From: a virus
Strand: one strand, 5' to 3'
Virus record (IMG/VR): IMGVR_UViG_3300036715_000986
Span: 1 to 40,872 of that record
DNA: 40,872 nt
The notes beneath the pieces are model-generated. The model saw only the letters and a list, made by a program, of their open reading frames with translations. It was not told where the DNA came from and ran no database searches. The position numbers and the translations under genes are program-made. Each line of letters begins with the position of its first letter. The first letter of the stretch is position 1. Positions 8,657-17,329 of this stretch are shown here, in pieces.

Positions 8657-9007
8657 ATGACTGTTCGTGACGCTTTGGTGGAAGCTCTTCAGGACGTGAT
8701 TGTTCCACAAGACGCAACCTCTATCTCTCCTGATATGCCTGTGGTGTATCTGTTTGTCCTCGGCTCCTCGGCAAGAAAGTATGGATACGAGACGACGTTG
8801 CAGCTTGCCGTGGGCGATAGGACGAAAGAGGATATGGAGACGCTATATGACGCGATCTATGCAGCGATTGGTACGAAGGTGACAGCATCGGATGGTACCG
8901 TTCTTCCGCTTATCGTGTGGGCGCATGGGCAATCGACCCTCATGCTTGATGACTCATGGGGGAGACGTTCAACTCTCAAAGTGACGCACTGGGATATGGA
9001 GGCATAG
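8657..9007 (+). CDS. Tail terminator or tail completion protein
   Basis: 116 residues, beginning immediately after the previous stop. Order (neck protein, then this, then tail tube) and size fit the tail terminator that caps the tube and joins it to the head. The sequence alternates helix and strand (VRDALVEALQDVI, VVYLFVLGSSARKYGYETTLQLAVGD, ...LKVTHWDMEA), consistent with a gpU/gp17-like alpha-beta fold. No catalytic motif is expected. Confidence 0.65.
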   Translation: MTVRDALVEALQDVIVPQDATSISPDMPVVYLFVLGSSARKYGYETTLQLAVGDRTKEDMETLYDAIYAAIGTKVTASDGTVLPLIVWAHGQSTLMLDDSWGRRSTLKVTHWDMEA

Positions 9008-9008
9008 C

Positions 9009-9356
9009 ATGGCAGCGACAAGTTTGACTGTTCAGGCGTTTGTCAAGGACACGCCGCAAAAGTATGTAGGGGAGCCTTTGACTTCCGATATGGTGTTCAC
9101 GATGAACAACAGCAGCGACATCATCTTGGAAGTTTACAACGGGGCTGCCTCGTCCATCACTCTTACCATTATCGGAGAAGGCGTCTGCGAGTACGGCTAT
9201 ACGCATGATCTCGTGCAGACCATCTCCGCGGGGGAGACGTGGGTATTTCCTCCGCTCACCGTTTCGCGGTTCCAGGATGAGGTGGCGAAGACCGTGGAGA
9301 TTGCGACGACTGGAACGTTGACGAACTGTACCATCAAGGCAATGAAGCTGAGGTAG
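9009..9356 (+). CDS. Putative tail-associated beta-rich protein
   Basis: 115 residues, predominantly beta strand (SSITLTIIGEGV, GETWVFPPLTVSRF, TGTLTNCTIKAMKL). It sits between the tail terminator and the two tail-tube-like genes. It could be a tube-associated or decoration protein. I do not recognise the family, and position is the only functional clue. Confidence 0.6.
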   Translation: MAATSLTVQAFVKDTPQKYVGEPLTSDMVFTMNNSSDIILEVYNGAASSITLTIIGEGVCEYGYTHDLVQTISAGETWVFPPLTVSRFQDEVAKTVEIATTGTLTNCTIKAMKLR

Positions 9357-9366
9357 GGAGGACACT

Positions 9367-9729
9367 ATGGCAGCGAAAGTTTTTTCAATTACGACGGGCA
9401 GCGCCGTAGGCACCATCACCGGCATCATTGTCGGCGACGCGACGCTGGACGGCAAGGCAGGCGACCTCAAGGAACTTATCGGCAATCCAGGAACCACGGT
9501 TGAGGACACACGTATCGGCGATGCGACGGTGCAGACGCTTTCCTGCAACTTTGCATTTATAGCGGGAGACGCGGCCAGCATTCAGGCGCTTACGTTTGAC
9601 GGAACGACGCCCGTGACCGTGACAGCGGGCGCGTTGTCTCTTACTGGGTATTTGACGCACTGGGAGGTCAAGGCCGTGAAAGACGATTGGTGGGTTGGTT
9701 CTTGCACAGTGCAGAAGGATGGTGCGTAA
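9367..9729 (+). CDS. Tail tube-like protein, copy 1
   Basis: 120 residues with an immunoglobulin-like or tube-like beta pattern. It is a clear paralogue of the next gene: both share a GxITGxxVGDxTxxGxxGxxKxLxGNPxTTxxxTRxG framework in the first half and an LTxxxTxWxVKxxKxDWxVxSxTVxKxG ending. The gene lies just before the tail chaperones, where siphoviruses encode the major tail tube protein. Which of the two copies forms the main tube is unknown. Confidence 0.7.
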   Translation: MAAKVFSITTGSAVGTITGIIVGDATLDGKAGDLKELIGNPGTTVEDTRIGDATVQTLSCNFAFIAGDAASIQALTFDGTTPVTVTAGALSLTGYLTHWEVKAVKDDWWVGSCTVQKDGA

Positions 9730-10121
9730 TGGCTACGACAGATAGAGTATTCGGCATTGGTTCAGTAACCTGCGCTCCCATCACCGGCCTCGTTGTCGGG
9801 GATGTGACAATCACCGGCGACATTGGCGAGGTCAAGAAACTCACCGGCAACCCGTTTACCACTATTGTGGAAACGCGGATGGGGACACCGATGATCCGCA
9901 AGATGACGCTCACGGGCGCGTACGAATCGCACACGCTCAATCAGGCTCTCCTCGGCACGGAAGTCACGCTGACCGTCACATCTGATACGACGAACAAGGG
10001 ACTGGCTGGCACCGCTCCATCCGATACCATCACGCTTACAGGCATGTGCACGGAGTGGAGCGTGAAATTGGACAAAAACGACTGGGCTGTAGCATCCATC
10101 ACAGTCGAGAAGAAAGGATAG
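9729..10121 (+). CDS. Tail tube-like protein, copy 2
   Basis: 130 residues, paralogous to the preceding gene. Its ATG (9729) overlaps the upstream TAA as TAATG, so it is tightly coupled. It has an extra loop in the middle (TSDTTNKGLAGTAPSD) compared with copy 1. The in-frame start at 9687 is rejected because it lies inside the upstream gene. The tandem pair could build a heteromeric tube, or one could be a tail-initiation or decorated variant. Confidence 0.7.
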   Translation: MATTDRVFGIGSVTCAPITGLVVGDVTITGDIGEVKKLTGNPFTTIVETRMGTPMIRKMTLTGAYESHTLNQALLGTEVTLTVTSDTTNKGLAGTAPSDTITLTGMCTEWSVKLDKNDWAVASITVEKKG

Positions 10122-10130
10122 GAGGCAACC

Positions 10131-10358
10131 ATGAAATACGTATTGCTCCATGAGTTCGAAACAAGGTTCAAGCGCACGCCGTTCAAGGCAGCGGAGGACA
10201 TTGCAACAATGTCTGCTGATGAGCAACGCTGGTTCGTGTGGCAGTACCGTCGCAAAACGGAAGAGTGCGATCTTGCAAGCGTCGAGGAGTGGACTCCCAA
10301 GGAGTTCGGAGAGGCCGTAGCAGATTTTTTCGGCGTGACCACACCCTCGACCCCTTAA
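10131..10358 (+). CDS. Tail assembly chaperone G (unshifted product)
   Basis: 75 residues, helical, beginning MKYVLLHEFETRFKR, with a GGAGG site upstream. It lies just before the tape measure gene, the conserved location of lambda gpG-like chaperones that coat the tape measure during tail assembly. Near its 3' end it contains the slippery heptamer T TTT TTC (10325-10331), from which ribosomes can shift into the GT frame. Confidence 0.8.
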   Translation: MKYVLLHEFETRFKRTPFKAAEDIATMSADEQRWFVWQYRRKTEECDLASVEEWTPKEFGEAVADFFGVTTPSTP

Positions 10359-10564
10359 CTGCCAACATCTACCGCGTCTTTGGTCAGATGGGTTGGAGCA
10401 AGCGCGACATTGATGAAACTGACCTCTATGACTTGGTAGACATCATGGAAAGCGGCAAGGAGAAAGGGCCGGTGCCTCTTGACCAGCTTGACGTGGAGAG
10501 CATGGACTTCGATCAGATGAAGAAAGACTTGCAGGAGAGTGGGCGATGGCCGACCAAGAACTGA
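10131..10564 (+). CDS. Tail assembly chaperone GT (predicted -1 frameshift fusion)
   Basis: A -1 shift at T TTT TTC (10325-10331) moves reading from the G frame to a frame that is open to 10562-10564 and has no credible start of its own. The fusion would be about 144 residues: 67 from G and 77 from T, starting RRDHTLDPLTANIYRVFGQM. The T part has a helical acidic pattern (DETDLYDLVDIMESG) and overlaps the tape measure start by 19 bases. The G/GT frameshift is conserved across long-tailed phages. The shift site here is read directly; its use is inferred. Confidence 0.8.
10325..10331 (+). other. -1 ribosomal frameshift slippery heptamer
   Basis: In the G frame the sequence reads GA-T TTT TTC-GG, an X XXY YYZ heptamer where both tRNAs can re-pair after slipping back one base. 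The zero frame stops at 10356-10358, and the -1 frame stays open to 10564. No other reason for a long open second frame exists here. Confidence 0.8.
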
Positions 10565-12129
10565 TAATCAAACTGCAAGCGCAGATTGAAGATGTCATTT
10601 CTCAATTTGCAGCGGTGTCTTCCGCCGCGACGGACATGGGGGGAAACATTGTGCAGCAGATGCAGGCCGCCGCAGCAGCGTCTTCTTCGGCGTGGCAGGC
10701 TGCGGTGGCAAGCATCAATGCACAGGGCAACCCTATTCATATGTTCAACGATGTATTCGCTTCGACGAGTTCAGAAACGACAGCTTCTTTAGAGAAGGTA
10801 GCGTCGAAAACGAAGGCCGTTGTCCCTCCAGTCAATTTGCTGGGGCAAACGTTCAAGACTGCGCTTGGCGTGGTTGGTATCGCTTCTGTTGCACAATTGG
10901 CGCAGCGTATAAAGCAGTTCGGAATAGATGCCGTTTCGTCTTTTACGAAGGCAGACTCCGCGGCAAAAGAGTTCCAGAATACGCTAGTCGAACGTGGATT
11001 GTCTCGGCAAGAAGCGTTGCAGGCGTCCAATATCGTGGGCGGCATTGGCGGGAACGTTGGACTTATGCCTGAAGATATTCAGCAAGGCATCACGAGCATT
11101 GCAACGAAGTTGAGAGAAGGAAAAGACGCCGCGCTTGGCTTTAACGTGGCGCTGGATGCGATGCACGTTCTCGGCGGTAGCTTCGCTACTGCTGTTCAAC
11201 GGGTTGCTATCGCGGCAGAAGGGTCTCTGAAGGCATTGCGTCAGTTCGGTATCACGACGAACAAGGATGTCAATGGGAACCTCAAGACCACAAACCAACT
11301 ATTGCAAGAAATGGCGAATAACATGAAGGGCGGCTTGGCAACATATTTGCAGACGCCACTTGGCATGATTGACCGTATGAAGGTATCTATAGAGTCGCTC
11401 AAGATAGCTATCGGCAAGGGGCTTACCGATGCGTTCGCTCCTGTCGCTCAGTGGACGAGGGGTTTTGCCAACGCTCTTACGGCAATGATTGTGGCGTCAA
11501 GTTCTGCGACGCCTGCGTTGAACCAGTTGGCTCTTTCTGGAGCGCAGATTGCTAAGTCCTTCTACGATGCAGCGAAGAGTTTTCAAATATTTGCTGTTAG
11601 CACGTTCATTCCTCTTGATAAACATGAGGCAAAGGTCAAACAGGATACGCTTGATAGACTGCATAAAGAGAAACAGGACGCAGATGCCGCGGCGAATAAA
11701 GTCATTGAATCACTTACAACCTCTACGCCACAGAGCGATGTTGCAGATTATCTCAAACAAATCGATGCTCTTCTGAAAAAGGAAACAGCAGATGCAGACG
11801 ACACATCAGCTGCGGCGATTAAAGTTGGCAGTTCATTCCAAGCAGCTTTTGCTCCTTTGACCCTTTTGTCGGGGAACATTCCACAGCTAGCCAAGTATAT
11901 CGGCAACCTCAGTTCCAAGTTCGTTTTGCGGTCTACCATTGACATTAATCTCCATGACGGCACTGGTACTCGTTCTAGTTCTGCTACTGGGCATATGTCC
12001 AGTTTAGACGCTGCAAAACTGACCTTAAAAGAAGCCGTTCTCGATGGCATTCATGCCGCAACGCCTGGTTCTCATGGTGCTGATGCGTGGAATACGTTGC
12101 TGGGGAGAGGAAGAGGAGGGAGTAGATAG
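10546..12129 (+). CDS. Tail tape measure protein
   Basis: 527 residues. The N-terminus is a coiled-coil-like LIIKLQAQIEDVISQFAAVSS, and the central part is Ala/Gly/Leu-rich helical with hydrophobic stretches (ALGVVGIASVAQLAQRI; GIGGNVGLMPEDIQQGI). This is typical of tape measures that set tail length and enter the host membrane during ejection. It follows the G/GT chaperones. At roughly 0.15 nm per residue it predicts a short tail of about 80 nm. An AGGAGAG site precedes ATG 10546. Confidence 0.88.
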   Translation: MADQELIIKLQAQIEDVISQFAAVSSAATDMGGNIVQQMQAAAAASSSAWQAAVASINAQGNPIHMFNDVFASTSSETTASLEKVASKTKAVVPPVNLLGQTFKTALGVVGIASVAQLAQRIKQFGIDAVSSFTKADSAAKEFQNTLVERGLSRQEALQASNIVGGIGGNVGLMPEDIQQGITSIATKLREGKDAALGFNVALDAMHVLGGSFATAVQRVAIAAEGSLKALRQFGITTNKDVNGNLKTTNQLLQEMANNMKGGLATYLQTPLGMIDRMKVSIESLKIAIGKGLTDAFAPVAQWTRGFANALTAMIVASSSATPALNQLALSGAQIAKSFYDAAKSFQIFAVSTFIPLDKHEAKVKQDTLDRLHKEKQDADAAANKVIESLTTSTPQSDVADYLKQIDALLKKETADADDTSAAAIKVGSSFQAAFAPLTLLSGNIPQLAKYIGNLSSKFVLRSTIDINLHDGTGTRSSSATGHMSSLDAAKLTLKEAVLDGIHAATPGSHGADAWNTLLGRGRGGSR

Positions 12130-12130
12130 C

Positions 12131-12517
12131 ATGTCTGCATCGTTGAATCCTACCTTTTCTGCAACAGGCATCGCCATTCTCAAAGACTCATTGGAGTATC
12201 CTGTGCAGGACGGCGACACATCGGATGGCATCAACGGCGTCATCCGCTTTTCGCGCTTCTCGTGGCACCGTGATCTCACGGTGGAGTTCCGCAGCAAGTC
12301 CGCTCTGACGACGTTTCTTGCTGCTCTCGGCAAGGGCGACGGCATGATTGTGGACTATGACAGCCAAACTTACTATGTTGACTCGTTTTCCTGCTCCTCC
12401 ACGTGGGGGGGCTTCGGTTCGTCTGACACGAACACAGTCTGGGAGTATGACATCGGCCTCAAGCGTCCTGGCACGGTGAATGGTGGCGGCGGCGGGCGGC
12501 CCGCAGTCGCGAACTGA
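12131..12517 (+). CDS. Putative distal tail or tail-tip protein
   Basis: 128 residues after the tape measure. The sequence is beta rich (GVIRFSRFSWHRDLTVEFRS; GMIVDYDSQTYYVDSF) and ends with a glycine run (NGGGGGRPAVAN). Its place between tape measure and hub is that of the distal tail protein. ATG 12131 is chosen, since the longer frame from 12044 would lie inside the tape measure gene. The stop overlaps the next start as TGATG. Confidence 0.6.
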   Translation: MSASLNPTFSATGIAILKDSLEYPVQDGDTSDGINGVIRFSRFSWHRDLTVEFRSKSALTTFLAALGKGDGMIVDYDSQTYYVDSFSCSSTWGGFGSSDTNTVWEYDIGLKRPGTVNGGGGGRPAVAN

Positions 12518-13599
12518 TGGACTACGTGAAAGTTGTCAACCTTCCAACGAAGGTGAGCATCTGGGCTGGGAACGGCGGGGAAATCGTTCTCGGCACGGGA
12601 GACATGGACTCTCCGCAGCGCGTTGTGACGAGTCTGACCTACAGCGGCTCGTTCTTCGGCGGCGGCTCGGCGTCCATCACGGTCTGGGAGCCTGGTGGAA
12701 TTTCCATTTTTCCCCAGAAAGGCGGTGGCGTGTGGCGTATTCGTGTGAACGACGTGGACTGCTTCTACGGCTTCCTTGACACCAGCCACGCTGACCGTGT
12801 AGGTGGCGGGTACATGCGGACGCTGAACTTCGTGGACTTGCTCACCGCATGGGACTTGACGCTCAACGACATCCTGCCACATGGGCATACTATGGAGAAT
12901 CCCTCTGACACCTATACGCTGTCTGACGCTCTTTCCTATATGATCGCGACGGTCAGCAATCCAACGATGGGAAATGTGCCGTTCGTTGGCACCATGCCCA
13001 CGACAACGGTGCTGGTGCGTGACCAGTATGCAGACAAAGTGCTGGTCATTCCCAACAGTACCTATCTCGCGGAGATACAGAAACTCGCCCAGCTGCTTGG
13101 CGTGACGGTGTACCAGAATCCATCACAGTTGGCCATTACGTGCGCGGATGCGCTAAACCCTGGATTGGGCGATTTCTCGTATGAGAGAGAACGGCTGAAA
13201 GAGGCGTCGTTCGATGTGGCCTATGGTACGATCCCTGCCACGGTGCTGATTGTGGACGATGTAACCCACGTGGCAAGTGCTTACGGCAAGTACGGAGCGA
13301 CTTCCAACTTGCAGAACTTCGCCATGACAGGCCGCAATAATCTTGCCTACCTTTCCACTATTGGTGTGGACGACACGAAGCTGACGGCGATGGCGCAGGC
13401 CGTGTACGACGTATCTCGCAACGCTTCTCAGGTTCTGACGTTCATCTATGCAGGGTTGGAGCCGGACAAAGCAATCCTCGGCAAGAGGTTCAGCTGGCAG
13501 GACAACGAGGGCAGGTACGGTCTGTACTACGTCAGCGGCTTCACGGTGAACCTCACAGCAACGAGCGTTTATACCACTATTGAGGCATACGTAGCATGA
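12517..13599 (+). CDS. Putative tail hub/baseplate protein
   Basis: 360 residues. An N-terminal beta domain (VSIWAGNGGEIVLGTGDMD; RIRVNDVDCFYGFLDT) is followed by a helical linker with IPNSTYLAEIQKLAQLLGV and a C-terminal segment KRFSWQDNEGRYGLYYVSGF. The organisation resembles phage hub or tail-associated proteins (gp27/Tal N-terminal type), in which such segments build the central trimer. Family membership is inferred from order and overall pattern. Confidence 0.65.
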   Translation: MDYVKVVNLPTKVSIWAGNGGEIVLGTGDMDSPQRVVTSLTYSGSFFGGGSASITVWEPGGISIFPQKGGGVWRIRVNDVDCFYGFLDTSHADRVGGGYMRTLNFVDLLTAWDLTLNDILPHGHTMENPSDTYTLSDALSYMIATVSNPTMGNVPFVGTMPTTTVLVRDQYADKVLVIPNSTYLAEIQKLAQLLGVTVYQNPSQLAITCADALNPGLGDFSYERERLKEASFDVAYGTIPATVLIVDDVTHVASAYGKYGATSNLQNFAMTGRNNLAYLSTIGVDDTKLTAMAQAVYDVSRNASQVLTFIYAGLEPDKAILGKRFSWQDNEGRYGLYYVSGFTVNLTATSVYTTIEAYVA

Positions 13600-13880
13600 G
13601 TATGAGAAATGAGATGGAACGCCTCATCACAACGGCGTTGCACTGTAACCCGCAACAGTTCGTCTTTGGCACAACGACAGGTACGACAATTACGTTTGGC
13701 TACAAGTTCGTTTCTGCTCCGTGTATTCTCTTGACTCCTCTTGCCGCTACGGGCACTCCCACTGCCACGGTGGTCAGCAAGGACAAGGACAGCGACGGCT
13801 ACTACACGGGAGCCACCATTGCAACAGCGGGCGCAACCTCTGTGGACTGGGTTGCGATAGGAACGGGGATAGGGGCATGA
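13596..13880 (+). CDS. Small tail-tip or fibre-associated protein
   Basis: 94 residues, beta rich after a short helix (MRNEMERLITTALH). Strands such as FVFGTTTGTTITFGYKFVSAPCILL and VDWVAIGTG recall small H-type-lectin-like receptor-binding proteins, though this is not diagnostic. It is coupled to both neighbours by ATGA overlaps and precedes the GLUG lipoprotein. Confidence 0.55.
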   Translation: MSMRNEMERLITTALHCNPQQFVFGTTTGTTITFGYKFVSAPCILLTPLAATGTPTATVVSKDKDSDGYYTGATIATAGATSVDWVAIGTGIGA

Positions 13881-15439
13881 AATGGCGGGCAATTTTGCTA
13901 TGCGCCTTGCTTATATTCAGCGGATGCAAAGGAAGTGAGCATATGACGGGAACTGGAACAGCCTTAGACCCCTATATCATCACGACCCGCGCCGACTTGG
14001 AGACGATCAACAACGATCTGACTGCCCACTATGAGTTGGGTGCGGACATTGATTTATCTGGGACAGACTGGGTACCGCTTGGAAGTGTTGGCTGGACTCA
14101 ATTTTCTGGTTCTTTTGACGGTAAGGGCCATACGATTGCCAACATGCACCATACTTATCAGGATGCTAATATGGCTGACAACTTTGGATTATTTTGGTCA
14201 CTTGCAGGTGCAACAGGAACAATAACCATACAAAATCTGCTCCTACGGAATCCATCTGTGATTGTTGAAGATTCACCCTCAACATTCGGCCCACACAATG
14301 TGGGGTTTCTTGCGGGCTATGCTGAACAATATGCGAGCATGAACGCCTCAATTTCTATTTCGAATGTCTTTGTCTGCAATGGTTCAATGTCAATTCTTTC
14401 TTCTGCTGGGGGGAACAACTTTGGCTTGTTGTTCGGATATATATCTTCTATAGACCCAACGAGAATTGCTCTTACCAATTGTCAAACAATCGGAACGATG
14501 ACTTTCATTGGCGAGCCTGGTAATATTGGCGGAATTGCTGGGTTTTTAACTGGAGGAGGTCTCACACGATGCAGTGGAAAACTTACGGTTACCTTTACCG
14601 GAAGTGGTTACCGCAATATTGACAATATTGGAGGGATCGCCTGCAATTTTGGTGGCGTAGCAACCGATTCAATTGGAGAATTAACCATCATAAACGTTAA
14701 TAAAAACGATCTTACTAATATCGGAGGATTTACAGGAACAAGCCAAGGAGGTCAGTATATAAGATGCAAGGGAAAGGCAATTGTTGTTGCCGGTAATGGC
14801 ACAAATCTTGGAGGATTTATTGGTATCTCCGATTCTTCTGATATTTATGCGGATTGTTCAGCAGAAGGAAGCATATCCAGCGATGAAGGAGACGGTACTG
14901 GAGGATTTACTGGCCAATTAGCTGGAACCTTTACTCGTTGTTCATCATCGACAGATGTTACTGGACGCTATTGGACTGGCGGGTTTTCTGGTAGTTGTTC
15001 TTGGCAAGCAAATATTTCTTGCACAGATTGTTACGCTCTTGGAGATGTTATTTCTACTCTTGATTCTGCCGGAGGTTTTTGTGGTCAGGCGCCTTCTGAC
15101 AGTGTGTTTACTCATTGTTACAGCGGGGGGGAAGTAGTTGCGTCTGGGGACAACACTGGCGGGTTCTGTGGTTCTGCGGATGCGTCGGCAATAGCTACTT
15201 CCTGCTACTGGGACACTGAAACTAGCGGGCAGACAACATCACCTCTTGGCGAAGGCAAGACCACCGCAGAGATGCAGACGCAATCCACGTTCACTGGTTG
15301 GGACTTCTCAACCGTCTGGAACATCGCAAGCGGAACATACCCATTCCTGAGGACGGCGTTTGTAACGCTTGTGGACAGGTGTGCCATTGTTCATTCATTC
15401 CCTTGGGTCGGCCGTTTTCAACTCACGCACGTCACTTAA
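13877..15439 (+). CDS. GLUG-repeat lipoprotein/adhesin in the tail module
   Basis: 520 residues. The N-terminus MKWRAILLCALLIFSGCKGS is a lipoprotein-type signal with the lipid-accepting Cys at 17. The rest is a repetitive beta-solenoid: many NIGGFTG, LGGFIG, TGGFSG and AGGFCG units about 30-40 residues apart, and a C-terminal CYWDTETSGQ...STFTGWDFSTVW block typical of GLUG-motif surface proteins. The repeat part (about 14000-15200) is more AT rich than its neighbours, suggesting acquisition. It could be a host-surface adhesin, a receptor mask expressed from the prophage or late in infection, or a fibre with an unusual signal. ATG 13877 overlaps the upstream stop. Confidence 0.8.
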   Translation: MKWRAILLCALLIFSGCKGSEHMTGTGTALDPYIITTRADLETINNDLTAHYELGADIDLSGTDWVPLGSVGWTQFSGSFDGKGHTIANMHHTYQDANMADNFGLFWSLAGATGTITIQNLLLRNPSVIVEDSPSTFGPHNVGFLAGYAEQYASMNASISISNVFVCNGSMSILSSAGGNNFGLLFGYISSIDPTRIALTNCQTIGTMTFIGEPGNIGGIAGFLTGGGLTRCSGKLTVTFTGSGYRNIDNIGGIACNFGGVATDSIGELTIINVNKNDLTNIGGFTGTSQGGQYIRCKGKAIVVAGNGTNLGGFIGISDSSDIYADCSAEGSISSDEGDGTGGFTGQLAGTFTRCSSSTDVTGRYWTGGFSGSCSWQANISCTDCYALGDVISTLDSAGGFCGQAPSDSVFTHCYSGGEVVASGDNTGGFCGSADASAIATSCYWDTETSGQTTSPLGEGKTTAEMQTQSTFTGWDFSTVWNIASGTYPFLRTAFVTLVDRCAIVHSFPWVGRFQLTHVT

Positions 15440-15456
15440 CTGCTTAGGAGGCAGAC

Positions 15457-15819
15457 ATGCCTGGACGTTATGACATTCAATTACGGCAAGGCGACACCTA
15501 CGATGAAACCTACACCGTAGTGGACACCTTGCTCACTGGTTACACCGCGCTCATGCAGATACGCGACTCAGCAGGAGAGGTCAAGGTGACCTGCTCCTCT
15601 GCTGATGGAACGCTCCTCATTGACGTTCAGATGTTCATTGTTGCCCCTTCGGAAACGCTGAACACGGTTCTCACACCTGTCATCACAGCGGCACAGACGG
15701 CGGCACTCAATTCTGGCGTGTACTACTACGATCTTCAGGTAACTGCTCCCAACGGCGCAGTCAAGACCCTGCTTGCCGGTACGGTCACCGTAGATGCAGA
15801 CATCACGAGGCTGCCATGA
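15457..15819 (+). CDS. Baseplate/fibre N-terminal adaptor-like protein
   Basis: 120 residues. It starts GRYDIQLRQGDTYDETYTV, the pattern of small phage proteins that anchor fibres to the tail tip, followed by strands ALMQIRDSAGEVKVT and a C-terminal GVYYYDLQVTAPNGAVKTLLAG. A TAGGAGG site precedes it. Its stop overlaps the start of the long fibre gene, so the two are probably made in fixed ratio and may form one fibre assembly. Confidence 0.7.
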   Translation: MPGRYDIQLRQGDTYDETYTVVDTLLTGYTALMQIRDSAGEVKVTCSSADGTLLIDVQMFIVAPSETLNTVLTPVITAAQTAALNSGVYYYDLQVTAPNGAVKTLLAGTVTVDADITRLP

Positions 15820-16988
15820 CGATCCTGATTACGCAGAACGCGACACAAGTGGCCGTCAACCGCACTGTTGTCACAGTCAATGCAGGCGTGACAGGGTTGC
15901 AGGGGCCGTCTATTCAAGTGTCACAACCAGATGTGGTGCTTGGTCGTGTCTCAGCAGGGCCAGGTAATCCTGAAGAGATTCCCTGCACTCCTGCTGGACG
16001 CGCTCTATTAGACGACGCCGACGCAACAGCACAGATAGCAACGCTTGGGGCCGTGGCAACTACGGACTCGCGGCTCTCCGATGCACGCACGCCAACAGCA
16101 CATACTCACCCCGAGAGCGATGTGGTGAACCTTGTCACCGATTTGGCAGGAAAGGCACCAACCGTCCACTCTCATCTGCTGGCGTCAGGGGCAACCGATG
16201 TGACCGCTACAGCCGCAGAGGTCAACAAACTTGCAGGACTTGCCACGACTGCGGCTGAACTCGGCTATGTGCATGGAGTGACGAGTGCGATACAGGCACA
16301 GATGGACGACAAGGAACCGATAGGAAAGTACAGCAGAATGACGGTGCAGGAGAATGACCTATTGGGGTATCCTCAGGCGGCATCTTTTTATCCGCTGTAT
16401 CCTCTGGCAATCGCATCAGGGAGTTTGGCATTTACTACCTATGTTTCGATGCAGGAACAAGGAAACCACCCAGGGATGATCGCTTTTAGGTCATCTACTA
16501 CAGCGAACTCTGGGTATCTGGTTACGGGGCAATTAAACTCTGGTTCCCCAATGAGCGGTGGCGAGACATGCGAAATTATTTTCAAGGTAACAGCAACGAG
16601 CGGAACAACAATTCGCATGGGCTATCATACAACCAGTTCCTCCGCGGCTCCTACCGATGGAGTGTGGATTGAGATTGTGGAAACGACCCTTTCAGGCAAA
16701 ACGAACAATAGCACGAGCGAAGTTGTCACCACTTCAACCTACACCATTACACAAGGAACTTGGTATCGCATGAAGATTGCCATGAACGCCAATGCAACCC
16801 TAGCAACCTTCACGCTCGTTACCTGCGCCGATGGCATGCAGGTATGGACGGACACGATAAACTCGCACATACCGACAGCAAGAGTGAGTCCCCTGAATAT
16901 CATCGCTACTAATTCAGGCACGACAGCGACCAATCTGATAACATTAGACTGGTATCGCTACTCCTGCTCCCGCGTTCTTGTCCGATGA
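15816..16988 (+). CDS. Tail fibre protein, probable receptor-binding tip
   Basis: 390 residues. The first third contains fibre-type repeats (VATTDSRLSDARTPTAHTH; DLAGKAPTVHSH; ATAAEVNKLAGL). The Ala-Glu-Val-Asn-Lys-Leu and Thr-Ala-His-Thr-His motifs are common in trimeric tail fibres. From about residue 170 a beta-sandwich domain begins (GSLAFTTYVSM...TLDWYRY), probably the receptor-binding head with a carbohydrate-binding fold. It overlaps the previous stop by 4 bases. Confidence 0.82.
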   Translation: MTILITQNATQVAVNRTVVTVNAGVTGLQGPSIQVSQPDVVLGRVSAGPGNPEEIPCTPAGRALLDDADATAQIATLGAVATTDSRLSDARTPTAHTHPESDVVNLVTDLAGKAPTVHSHLLASGATDVTATAAEVNKLAGLATTAAELGYVHGVTSAIQAQMDDKEPIGKYSRMTVQENDLLGYPQAASFYPLYPLAIASGSLAFTTYVSMQEQGNHPGMIAFRSSTTANSGYLVTGQLNSGSPMSGGETCEIIFKVTATSGTTIRMGYHTTSSSAAPTDGVWIEIVETTLSGKTNNSTSEVVTTSTYTITQGTWYRMKIAMNANATLATFTLVTCADGMQVWTDTINSHIPTARVSPLNIIATNSGTTATNLITLDWYRYSCSRVLVR

Positions 16989-17011
16989 CATTCCACAACT
17001 AGGAGGCAATG

Positions 17012-17329
17012 ATGGGTATTCAGAAATCACTCACGACAGCATATGGCGTTCCTGCTATCCATTGGAATATTACGAACGTCACAATTGATTATGTCAACCA
17101 GAATGTCCATGTAAAACTGGAAGGCAGGAACACAAAGGGCGCAACCGCTCCCATTGCCACAAGGGAGTACGACATTGGTACGGTCAATCTCACAAAAACG
17201 AACGGGCTGGCAAGAGACATCACGACATATCTGCTGACCACGCTAGTTCCATCGGTAACGCTTGATGATGGCACAATCATTCCAGAGCATGGGTTGACTG
17301 AGTTCTACCAAGCGCCTGAGGAAACGTGA
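17012..17329 (+). CDS. Small structural-region protein, unknown
   Basis: 105 residues. MGIQKSLTTAYGVPAIHWNITNVTIDY is a pattern often seen in short proteins after the fibre genes of siphoviruses. The rest is beta rich with no motif I recognise. ATG 17012 is preferred to ATG 17009 because of its spacing from AGGAGG (17001-17006). The stop overlaps the next GTG start. Confidence 0.65.
   Translation: MGIQKSLTTAYGVPAIHWNITNVTIDYVNQNVHVKLEGRNTKGATAPIATREYDIGTVNLTKTNGLARDITTYLLTTLVPSVTLDDGTIIPEHGLTEFYQAPEET

Noticed and set aside
13721-13876. Longer start for the GLUG protein
   Set aside because: It would lie inside the preceding gene, and the ATG at 13877 begins a clear lipoprotein signal.
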